Positions 10,017-18,700 of a stretch of 64,000 bases of DNA are shown here, piece after piece. The stretch lies in NCBI GenBank assembly GCA_028292485.1, contig JAQGMG010000039.1, positions 1 to 64,000 on the forward strand, written 5' to 3'. Source of the stretch: Rhodocyclales bacterium. GTDB taxonomy: Bacteria; Pseudomonadota; Gammaproteobacteria; Burkholderiales; Rhodocyclaceae. Each line of letters starts with the position of its first letter. Positions within the stretch are counted from its first letter, which is position 1. The translations under genes and the position numbers were made by a program. The notes beneath the pieces were generated by a model, which made no database searches, was not told the origin of the DNA, and saw nothing but the letters and a program-made list of their open reading frames with translations.

Positions 10017-10576
10017 GGCGTGCTCCGCAACAGGAGCTGGAAGCGCACGCGTGCGTCGAGCTGCGGATTGGCGATATTGGCACGACGCAGTTCCAGCCCG
10101 TCGAGCGTGAGCGAGGGCAGGGTCTTGAGCAACTCGGCGATCCAGCTGCGGATCGACGCATAGCTGCCCGTCACCGGGATCTCGATGCGCACGCGTACCA
10201 GCGGCGTACCCACTTCGGGCGTATCGCGATAGTCGGCGCGCGTGTCGCGCAGCCCATTCTGGTTGGCGACGCGATGCAGGGTCATCAACGCATCGGGCAG
10301 CGTGCTGCGTGGCGGGAAGGCACTGTAGAACTCACGCAGGCGCGTCTGTGGTGAAACCGTCACGGGTGTCTTGCTCAGGCTTGCCACGCGCAGTTGTTTG
10401 CGCTGCTGCTCGACGACCGTGATCTGCGCACGCGTCGGCTGCGTGGCGCTCAGCACCACCGCCAGCGAAGCGATCAGCAGTGCGCCACCGATCAGGGCTG
10501 GCCAGCCTGCGCGATGGGCCATGCGCATGAGCGCGATGCCGAGGGTTTGCCCCGCAATCCTCAAGGAGCGCTTCAT
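10013..10576 (-). CDS. PilO-like inner-membrane assembly protein
   Basis: Bitopic assembly protein of 187 residues: a cytoplasmic basic segment, one transmembrane helix (about residues 26-44), a short coiled coil (ITVVEQQRKQLRVA), then an alpha/beta periplasmic domain with VRVRIEIPVTGSYASIRSWI, a motif typical of PilO/GspM-type ferredoxin-like domains. It sits directly after the PilN-like gene with a 4-base overlap and before the PilP-like gene, as in pilMNOP clusters. Partner: the PilN-like protein encoded upstream. Confidence 0.75.
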   Translation of the reverse strand: MKRSLRIAGQTLGIALMRMAHRAGWPALIGGALLIASLAVVLSATQPTRAQITVVEQQRKQLRVASLSKTPVTVSPQTRLREFYSAFPPRSTLPDALMTLHRVANQNGLRDTRADYRDTPEVGTPLVRVRIEIPVTGSYASIRSWIAELLKTLPSLTLDGLELRRANIANPQLDARVRFQLLLRSTP

Positions 10577-11148
10577 GCCTCGCTCCGCCAGCGCGCGCTG
10601 AGCTTGAACTGCACCACGTCCTGCGCGCCAGGCGTGCCATTCCTGGACGATGCGCTGCGAAACTCGTAGTTCTGCACCTGCACGCTGGTAAAGCCGGGCT
10701 GCGCGCCGATGCGTTGTGCATAAGCGAACACCGCTTCGAGCGAGCGCGCTTCACCGGCGACGTTGATCTGTGCCTTGGTCGTGTCTGCGTCAAGAGACAG
10801 CAGCGCAATATCGGCATTGCTGGCCGCCTCCAGTTGCGGCATCAATTGCAGCCACGGCCCTTGCAGGCCGGCGGCCAAGCGCGCAGCGCGGCGCAGTTCC
10901 ACCTCGGGAACCGGGGATGCCTTGCGCACTTGCTGCAAACCGCTGGCACGTTGTTGCACGCGCTCGGCACGCGCCAGCTGCTGTTGTGCTTCATCGAGAT
11001 GTTCCTGCACATCGAGATATTCGAGTACGACGGCGCTGGCGACCAGCAGCGCCGCGGCGAGGATCAGCCAGCCAATCAGCGATGGCCGGTTGCGCTGCGG
11101 GATGAAGTCCAGCGCCAGTGCCGGCGGAGCGGAGCGGAGGAGGCGCAT
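10573..11148 (-). CDS. PilN-like inner-membrane assembly protein
   Basis: Bitopic protein of 191 residues. It has a short cytoplasmic segment ending LDFIPQRNRPS (PilN proteins use a similar NLLPWR-type motif to contact PilM), one transmembrane helix (about residues 25-45), a coiled coil rich in Gln/Glu/Arg, and a periplasmic ferredoxin-like domain. The ATG at 11148 lies one base after the stop of the PilM-like gene; an in-frame upstream start at 11190 would overlap that gene. The assignment rests on topology and order. Confidence 0.75.
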   Translation of the reverse strand: MRLLRSAPPALALDFIPQRNRPSLIGWLILAAALLVASAVVLEYLDVQEHLDEAQQQLARAERVQQRASGLQQVRKASPVPEVELRRAARLAAGLQGPWLQLMPQLEAASNADIALLSLDADTTKAQINVAGEARSLEAVFAYAQRIGAQPGFTSVQVQNYEFRSASSRNGTPGAQDVVQFKLSARWRSEA

Positions 11149-11149
11149 C

Positions 11150-11971
11150 TCAGGCGGCCTTCGACTTGCTGGCCGTGGCACGGGTGGCATTCATGGTGTT
11201 GGTTGTATCGGTTGCACTGGCAGGCTCCGGCTCGAGCCACTGCACGACCCAGCCTTCTGTCAGCGTCACAGCGAAGGGCTTGTTGGCACCGGCGATGTAC
11301 AAGGTGCCGACCGGCATCGGCGGATCGGTGCGCGCCAGCATCTGCGCGCATAGAGCGGCCAGTGCTTCGCCGCTGTCATGCGCTTCCTCGGCGAAAGCCT
11401 GTGTGCTGAGCGCGACCCAGCCGCGATGACGCCACAGGCCCAGGCATATGCGGCCGTTCTCGATCAATGCAAAGGCACCCATATGTGCCGAGAGCTTGCA
11501 CCGCGTGGCATTGAAGCAATCCACGAAGCTCGGACGAAGACTGCGTAGCGTCAGTTCATGACGATCGCCCAGTGCGACGATGGCCTGCATCAGGTCCTTG
11601 TCGATGGCCACCGCAGGCACCGGTTCATTGACGTAGGTGGGTTCGGCAATGATGTGCCAGTCATTGGCGTCGCGGCCGAACACATTGCGGAAAGCAGCCT
11701 TGAGGTAGACCGCGCGCTCGAGCGGCTTCCTGACACCGGCCGGGAAGCGGATCACCTGCATGCGCATCAGCCCGATATCGACCACCACGTCGAGCAGCGA
11801 GCTGCCGTGCGCCGCGGGCAGCGCGAGCGTGCTCAGGCGCGCTTGCAGGCTGTCGATGGCGGCGTCGGCCGGCCAGCGCTGCCAGGCGCCGCCATGCAGG
11901 CTGCCCGGCGATACCGCGTAGCCGCCAGCGCCGAGCCGCACGGTGACGACCTTATGCGATGAACGTAACAC
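11150..11971 (-). CDS. PilM/GspL-like cytoplasmic scaffold protein
   Basis: Probably an actin-like fold protein that links the ATPase ring to the PilN/PilO pair. The 273-residue product has no membrane segment and contains VVVDIGLMRMQVIRFPAGV and AFALIENGRICLGLWRHRGW, beta patterns seen in degenerate actin-like ATPases. No clear nucleotide-binding signature is visible, so this is a divergent member. It starts with GTG and overlaps gspE by 20 bases. The function is inferred largely from position between gspE and the PilN-like gene. Confidence 0.65.
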   Translation of the reverse strand: MLRSSHKVVTVRLGAGGYAVSPGSLHGGAWQRWPADAAIDSLQARLSTLALPAAHGSSLLDVVVDIGLMRMQVIRFPAGVRKPLERAVYLKAAFRNVFGRDANDWHIIAEPTYVNEPVPAVAIDKDLMQAIVALGDRHELTLRSLRPSFVDCFNATRCKLSAHMGAFALIENGRICLGLWRHRGWVALSTQAFAEEAHDSGEALAALCAQMLARTDPPMPVGTLYIAGANKPFAVTLTEGWVVQWLEPEPASATDTTNTMNATRATASKSKAA

Positions 11972-13670
11972 GATTGAGCTCCTGCAAGGTGGTGTCGCCC
12001 GCCGCGACGAGCATCATGCCCGCAGTGCGCAAAGGTCTGAAGCCCTTCTTCAGTGCGGCCTCCTTGAGTGCGCGCAGCGGTGCTCGCTCGGTGATCAGCT
12101 CGCGCAACTCGTCGTCGAGCGGCAGCACTTCCGCAATCGCGCGGCGGCCGCGATAGCCACTGCCGCGGCAATGGCTGCAGCCCGTGCCATGCATGAAATG
12201 AAAGCCGCTGGTGTCGCTCAGTGCCGACTCGTCGAGCAGGGCCTGATCCGGTACATCGTCGGTGCGGCAATGCGTGCAATTGACACGCAACAGGCGCTGC
12301 GCGATGACCACGTTCAATGCCGCGACGAGGTTGTACGGGTCGATGCCCATGTGCATGAAGCGGCCGATGACATCGAATACGTTATTGGCATGCACCGTGG
12401 TGAACACCAGGTGACCAGTGAGGGCGGCCTGCACGGCGATCTCGGCCGTATCGCTGTCGCGGATCTCGCCGACCATGATCTTGTCCGGGTCATGCCGCAA
12501 TATCGAGCGCAGGCCACGAGCGAAAGTCAGGCCCTTCTTCTCGTTGACCGGGATTTGCAGCACACCGGGCAACTGGTACTCGACCGGGTCCTCGATGGTA
12601 ACGATCTTCTCGAGCCCCGTATTGGTCTCGCCAATGGTGGCGTACAGCGTCGTGGTCTTGCCGCTGCCGGTCGGGCCGGTCACCAGCAACATGCCATACG
12701 GTTCATTGGCCAGGCGCCGGATCTGTGCGCGCGTCGCATCGTCAAAGCCGAGTGTGGCGAGCGTGAGCCCACTCATCTCCTCGGTAAGATGCTCCTTGTC
12801 GAGCACGCGCAGCACGGCGTCCTCGCCAAAGATGCTGGGCATGATCGAGACACGGAAGTCGACCTCGCGGCCATTGGCATTGGCCTTGAAGCGGCCATCC
12901 TGTGGCACGCGGCGCTCGGCGATGTCGAGCTCGGCGAGCACTTTTATGCGCGAGATGACCTGCTCGGCAACTTCAGCACCCTGCACACTGCCCACGCGTG
13001 TGAGCACACCGTCGATGCGGTACTTGATGTGCAGACCGCCGGCGACCGATTCGATATGGATATCGGATGCGCTTTGGCGCAGCGACTCATACAGCGTGGA
13101 GTTCACCAGCTTGACCACCGGGCTGTCGTCTTCGCTGATGCGTCGTGCGGAGATGTCCTCGGCCTGGTCGCTGCCACTGTTACTGAATGCGCGGCCCTCG
13201 GTACCCTGCATGCCGCTGACCATCTGCTGACTCTCTTCGATGCGCGCATGCACGGCAGTGAGCGCATCGCGGCTGGTCAGAGCCATGCGGAAGGGCGTCT
13301 GGATATCGTGGCCCAGCCAGTTGGCCAGATTGGCATTGAAGGGGTCCGTCACCACGGCGAACAGATTGCCCGCCGCATCCCGAGCAGCCAGGCATTCGCG
13401 GCGCAGGCATTCTTCGAAGTGCAGGACCTCGAGCGCAGGCGTCCAGGCGAGCAGGGTAGGCACGTCGACGGTGTGCATGTGCAGCAGCGTGCCGAGCGAA
13501 TCCAGCGCGGCTTTACCATGCCGCGCGATGACGAGATCGACAAGGCTTTGCTTGTTGAGCAGGGCTTCGCTGCGCAGGGCGTCGAGCGCGGCCATGTCGA
13601 GCTGCGGCGCAGCGGCCTGGACGGGAACAGCAACAGGAAACGCTTGTAGCGCGGGTGCCGGCGCGTTCAT
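11952..13670 (-). CDS. gspE: Type II secretion / type IV pilus assembly ATPase
   Basis: Hexameric motor ATPase for pseudopilus extension, 572 residues. An N-terminal regulatory domain precedes the RecA-like core: Walker A GPTGSGKTT (332-340), Asp box EDPVE (360-364), Walker B region KIMVGEIRD (397-405), His box TGHLVFTTVHAN (418-429). A tetracysteine zinc site follows (C465/C468 and C498/C501), which separates GspE/PilB-type extension motors from PilT. Stop and start codons of gspF and gspE overlap by 4 bases. Confidence 0.95.
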   Translation of the reverse strand: MNAPAPALQAFPVAVPVQAAAPQLDMAALDALRSEALLNKQSLVDLVIARHGKAALDSLGTLLHMHTVDVPTLLAWTPALEVLHFEECLRRECLAARDAAGNLFAVVTDPFNANLANWLGHDIQTPFRMALTSRDALTAVHARIEESQQMVSGMQGTEGRAFSNSGSDQAEDISARRISEDDSPVVKLVNSTLYESLRQSASDIHIESVAGGLHIKYRIDGVLTRVGSVQGAEVAEQVISRIKVLAELDIAERRVPQDGRFKANANGREVDFRVSIMPSIFGEDAVLRVLDKEHLTEEMSGLTLATLGFDDATRAQIRRLANEPYGMLLVTGPTGSGKTTTLYATIGETNTGLEKIVTIEDPVEYQLPGVLQIPVNEKKGLTFARGLRSILRHDPDKIMVGEIRDSDTAEIAVQAALTGHLVFTTVHANNVFDVIGRFMHMGIDPYNLVAALNVVIAQRLLRVNCTHCRTDDVPDQALLDESALSDTSGFHFMHGTGCSHCRGSGYRGRRAIAEVLPLDDELRELITERAPLRALKEAALKKGFRPLRTAGMMLVAAGDTTLQELNRVTFIA

Positions 13671-14863
13671 TGAATCGTCTCCGCCAGCTGGAAGATCGGC
13701 AGGTACATCAGTACCACGATCAGGCCGATGACCACGCCGATGACCAGCATCAGGGCCGGGCCGATAAGGCGCGTGAGCAAATCCACCCAGCGGGATATCT
13801 CTTCTTCGTGAAACGCAGCAACGCGCTCAGCCATATCACCCAGGCTGCCGCTCTTCTCGCCGACGCGTAGCAGGCGTTGCGCCACGCTGGTGGTCAGGCC
13901 ATGCGTGGTCAGCGTGTCGGTGAGGCTGCGGCCTTCGCGCACCTGGACGATGGCCGCATCGAGCTTGTCGCGCAGGGCGGTGGCGAGCAGGTCGCGGGAC
14001 ATCTGCATGGCCTGGATGGCGGGGATGCCACCGCGCAGCAGCATCGACAGCGTGCGGTAGAAACGCGCCAGCTGGAACACGCGCAGATTCTCCCCGACAC
14101 CGGGCAATTGCCAGGCTGCACGCGCCAGGGTCGAGCGTGTTGCGGGCAGGCGCAACAGCGCAATCAACGCGACGACAGAAACGACGACTGCACCGAGCAT
14201 GCCGACAGCATGTTCGGACATGAGCTTGCCCCAGTCGATGAGCATGCGTGAGGCAAATGGCAGATCGCCGCCGGCTTCTTCGAATACGCCGGAGAAACGT
14301 GGCACGACATAGCCGAGCAGGAACAATACGACCAGGCCACCGACGGCCAGCAGCATCACCGGGTAGATCGCCGCGCTGACGATCTTGTTGCGCAAGGCGT
14401 CGGTCTGCTGGCGGTAGGCGATGTAGCGCGCCAGGGCCTGATCCAGATCGGAGGTCTTCTCCGCGGCACGCACCATGGCCACGAACAGCTCCGGGAACAC
14501 GCCGCCCTGCGCCTGCAGCACGCCGGAGAAAGTCAGGCCGTTACGCAAGCCCGCCAGCAAGGCATCCATGGTGTTGCGCACGGCCGGCCGTGTTTCGCGC
14601 TCCGCCAGCGTCTCGATGGATTCGACCAGTGGCAGGCCGGACTGCAATAGCGCCAGCATTTCCTGCGAGAACAGCTGCAGGGGGAACTTCTGCGAGGCGC
14701 GTGACAATGTCATGGATGTCAGTATCGATGACTGCGTCACCGACAACACCGAGACGCCGCGCGCGAGCATCTGCTGGTGCACGTCCGCTTCGCTGGCCGA
14801 CTCCAGCACGATCTGGGAGAGTGCCATGTCTGCGTCGAGGATCCTGACCTGGAAGCGTGCCAT
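13667..14863 (-). CDS. gspF: Type II secretion inner-membrane platform protein GspF
   Basis: Polytopic platform protein on which the ATPase acts. The 398-residue product has two T2SSF cytoplasmic repeats (SLVESIETLAERET-type helical bundles, about 60-180 and 260-380) and three hydrophobic segments (about 165-190, 215-240, 370-395). I chose the ATG giving MARFQVRILDAD. A GTG at 14881, which overlaps the gspG stop as GTGA, would add six residues and is equally plausible because the rest of the operon uses such overlaps. Confidence 0.93.
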   Translation of the reverse strand: MARFQVRILDADMALSQIVLESASEADVHQQMLARGVSVLSVTQSSILTSMTLSRASQKFPLQLFSQEMLALLQSGLPLVESIETLAERETRPAVRNTMDALLAGLRNGLTFSGVLQAQGGVFPELFVAMVRAAEKTSDLDQALARYIAYRQQTDALRNKIVSAAIYPVMLLAVGGLVVLFLLGYVVPRFSGVFEEAGGDLPFASRMLIDWGKLMSEHAVGMLGAVVVSVVALIALLRLPATRSTLARAAWQLPGVGENLRVFQLARFYRTLSMLLRGGIPAIQAMQMSRDLLATALRDKLDAAIVQVREGRSLTDTLTTHGLTTSVAQRLLRVGEKSGSLGDMAERVAAFHEEEISRWVDLLTRLIGPALMLVIGVVIGLIVVLMYLPIFQLAETIQ

Positions 14864-14877
14864 TACTTGAACACCGC

Positions 14878-15306
14878 TCACCAGTTGCCGAGGTCTTCAG
14901 CTTCACCCGTGCCGCCGAGCTGTCCGTCCTTGCCGAACGAGAACAGGTCGAACTCACCATGCTCCCCGGGTTGTTTGTACTGATAGGGGTGGTGCCAAGG
15001 GTCGTTGGGCACGCCTTTCTTGAGGTACGGGCCTTTCCACTGGGGCACGTCCGAGGGGGCGGTCACGAGCGCCGCGAGGCCTTGTTCGGTGCTGGGGTAG
15101 CCACCCACGTCGAGGCGGTAGGCGTCGAGCGCCTTCTCCAGCGAATCGATCTGCGCACGCGCCGTCTTGACCTCGGCCTTGCCGATATGCGCGAAGAATT
15201 TCGGAGCCACGTAACTCACCAGCAGGCCGATGATCACCATCACTACCAGCAGCTCAAGGAGCGTGAAGCCCGAGGCAGCACGAAGGCGCAGACGCACTGG
15301 ATTCAT
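14878..15306 (-). CDS. gspG: Type II secretion major pseudopilin GspG
   Basis: Major pseudopilin, first gene of the operon. The 142-residue precursor has a basic leader ending RAASG, then FTLLELLVVMVIIGLL with Glu5, and the GspG hallmarks ALDAYRLDVGGYPSTEQGL, PYLKKGVPNDPWHHPYQYK and a C-terminal FDLFSFGKDGQLGG calcium-binding loop. The ATG at 15306 gives the usual length. A TTG four codons upstream (15318) lies 7 bases after GGAGG and may be the actual start. Confidence 0.95.
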   Translation of the reverse strand: MNPVRLRLRAASGFTLLELLVVMVIIGLLVSYVAPKFFAHIGKAEVKTARAQIDSLEKALDAYRLDVGGYPSTEQGLAALVTAPSDVPQWKGPYLKKGVPNDPWHHPYQYKQPGEHGEFDLFSFGKDGQLGGTGEAEDLGNW

Positions 15307-15318
15307 CAAAGCGCGCAA

Positions 15319-15793
15319 GGTGATGCCTCCGGAGCGTCTTGCCCCGCGTGTATGGTGAATATTGATTTCAACTTGATCATGCCAGTCTAAGGAAGCCAGG
15401 GGAGCCCGACAGGATGGATTTTGCGTGCCATAAGGGCAGCGAAACGCAAAGCATCTTACGTTGCTTGCCCGGCCGCGTCGCGGACTATTGAACGCAAGAT
15501 TGTAATCTTCTGCTGCTATTTGTTGCATTCCCTGTTGGGTGTGACTGCGACAGAAATCGCACAGTGCCGTCGGTTTGTGACATTTTTTCGTAAGCGGAGG
15601 ATCGGCATCTGCCCGAAAGGGCAGGTGATAGAAAACAATTGGATTGCTTCATGCAATTCACGTAGCATCGACGCCGCATTGCCATTTGGCATGTCGAGCC
15701 ACATTGCTGCTGTTCAGTCGCAACATGGCCCACTAATTGAAATGCCGGAAAGTGCTTCGCACTGATCCGGCAATGAATCCGGGGAAATATCTG
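15319..15793. other. Divergent control region between the secretion operon and the RHS gene
   Basis: About 470 bases with no convincing gene. It must hold the promoters of the minus-strand gsp operon and the plus-strand RHS gene. I could not assign clear -35/-10 boxes. A short hairpin CTGCCCGAAAGGGCAG lies at about 15610-15625, roughly 170 bases before the RHS start. Confidence 0.5.
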
Positions 15794-18700
15794 ATGCGTT
15801 CCGTGATGCTTCGGGCTGCGCAAGCTTGTCTGCTTGCCACTGTCATCCTGTCCAACTGCTTCGCTGCTGCCCCGCAGGACGTCGCCCCGATGTCCGACGA
15901 AGTGCTGAGCGTGCTACCGGGGCTGCGTCCCGTGATGACGCACCCCTTGGTTGCTCAGCTGGAAGTGCGTCGTGCATCGCTCAATAGCGTGCTCGCCAAG
16001 GACACAGGTGCACAACGTAGTGCGGGCGTTCAAGGAGCATTAAACGCCGAGCTACATGCCCTGCGTGCAATGAAAGCGACTGTGACGCAGACGCCCGGCG
16101 TGACTGCAGAGGTAAAGACTGCAGTCGGTGTTCGGCTTGACGAAGTCAGCGCGCTCCTCGAATCGCTTATAAAGTCTTCGCCAAACCAACGCCAGCAGGC
16201 TTTAGCGGACCTGCGAGCCTGGATGGTTGCGTATTGGAAGGCGGAAGAGAATACATCTTCGCTATCGGCTCTGGCAGACGGTCCAGGGGGGAACGCGCCA
16301 AAGCGACCGTCCCCGCCAGCACTTCCCATTAGTGACAAAAAGCCAGAGTACGTCCTTCAGCAAGAGGCATTCGACGGTTTGGCAATGTTTGGAGGCGGCC
16401 CTGCCGGGATGATGTCTATGCTGCTCCCGTCATTGCCTGGGAAGTCTTACTGTGACTTTAAAGATGATGACGTATCGTATTTTGATGGCATCAATGTCGT
16501 TAATAATGCAGAGCTCGTAGAGCTGGCAAAGCAACTTGAATACTCGCCAGCAAAGATTCTTGAATGGGTGAATAAAGAGATTACCTATGAGCCCTACTTC
16601 GGAGCGCGGAAGGGTGCGATGGGTGCGCTTTATACGAAAGCCGGAGGCCCGACAGATATTGCGTCTTTGACAATTTCCCTGTTTCGAATATCCAATATTC
16701 CGGCTCGGTACGTGAAAGGCGCGATTTCGCTAAGTGCTGCCCAAATCATTGGTCCCGATTCTCAGCTGAGTCGCTGGCTGGGAACACGCAGCGCGACAGC
16801 GTCTTACAACCTTTTGTACGGGGCTCAGATTCCTGGCTTAACAAGCTCATCAAGTTCAATTCAATTCAATCACGTGTGGATTGAAGCCTGTGTTCCTTAC
16901 GCACACTACCGTGGTAGTCGGATCGACGTAGCGGGCAGCAGATGGATTGCGTTAGACCCCAGCTTTCGTTCGCCGGATTATGTAGGTGGAGCGGCCAAAG
17001 CCGACGCTTCGACGTTCGATTACGGAAGCTATCTTGGAAAGCGGACAACACTCCTTCCCCTGGAGCATTTTGAGGACTTGGTGCGTGCTCAACTCGCGAC
17101 TAATGGTACAGGCAAGTCCATCAATGATTTGCCTTATACGATGGCACCCATTCAAGCCAAGCTAGATGTACTCCCTAGCTCTTTGCCATATTCCGTAATT
17201 GGCTATAGCAACTGGCAGAACTCGGGTTCACCTTCCGCGGCAACCTTGCCTCCGCAACATGTATTACAGCTGAACGTAACTGTAAGGAAGAATCCTACCG
17301 ATTCAATTCTGAGCGCGCAGTTGCCAATGCCAGAAATTGGAGCGCAGCGGGTTTCGCTCTTGTTCAAAGATGCATCGGGCGCCGCCGTCAGCAACTGGCT
17401 GGCGGATGGGCAAGCCACTTCAGGCGCGGGCAGTACGATTGCCCCCTGCTCCGCGAGCGTAGTGCCCAGCCTGCGTGTCGGGGGAGTAGAGCGTGCTGTC
17501 GGTAATATACCCGTGACCTATTGCTCACAAGGCAATCAGTTGCAGCTCGAACTGACTTTGGAAGATATGGGTGCGGCAAATCGCCAGGTGAATTACGTGC
17601 TCTTCAAGGCAGTCAATGCCAATAACTTGACAAGCATATTGTCATACACGCAACAGGTGTCATCTCGACATATTCAGGAGCGCGCTGCACAACTTCTCGC
17701 AGATGTGCGTTCTCCGGTTAGCGGGACGACTTTTGATCGGCTGGACGCAGTTGAGGGTGAATTCCTCAACATTGTCGGGTTGAAATTTAATAAGCATGTT
17801 CAAGATGACACCGTTCGACTTAGTCAGTTGACTGGCGCAATCGGAATCCTGGCGTCGAACCTCGGTGCGGTATCAACGCAAGCTAAGGTCGACTCTGTAT
17901 TTGATCAGCCTTTTGGTATCAGTCGCACCGGCTACTTGATCGATGTGCCTGGTGGATTGTTTTCCACAATGGATCGTGATACGGGAAGGGATATTCCGGC
18001 TCTTCAACGATTATTGCTTTATATGTCCTCCTCTTACGAGTCTTATGTTTGGCAAGAGAACGCGCGTACTGATGCGGTGTCGACAGTACGTGGACTTCAG
18101 TACGCTAGCGAAAAGGGCATTCCTATTCTTGAATTTGATGCTGCGACACAGTCCTGTTCAAATTTACAAGATTCTTTAACTCCAATATCTACGGCCCGTG
18201 AGCAACTTGGGATTTATTGTTACGCTCACGGCGCGGGCGCATCTCTTGATTCATTCAACGCCTGTATGGATTTCGAAGCAAAAAGGCAAAACCTTGCGTA
18301 TAACTCGCTGGGATATAGCTTTACGGCGCAGTCCAATATATGTAAGAACTATTTTTATAGCGGAAGTAATGCAAAGCTGAAAATTCCGAAGAGCCTGATA
18401 AATTACAACGACGACAATAGTTGGATTGGCTATGTATTCGCAGCCGAGTTTCCGGAGGCGACAATAGGGACGACAACGACTCCATTTCGAATGGGAATGG
18501 TAATTTCAAGCGAAACGGCCGCGCATGGGGGATGGTCGGTGGCGGCCCCCATTCCATATGTTTACAGCCCAAAATTTAATTCTGGTTGGCTTCCTAGCAG
18601 CCCCCAGAATTTTGTGATGGCATCGGGCGCAAACACCGCGCCGTCCGCAATATGGTCCCCCTCAGTAAATCTGGGTCGGTCCAACTACGTAATGTTGCTT

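Noticed and set aside
11943-13649. 568-codon plus-strand open frame opposite gspE
   Set aside because: It mirrors gspE over its whole length, and gspE has all Walker, Asp, His and zinc motifs. The antisense product is low in recognisable features.
15319-15793. Sigma-54 promoter (TGGC ... TTG) before the gsp operon
   Set aside because: The spacing between the GG and the TTG element is two bases too long for a -24/-12 promoter.
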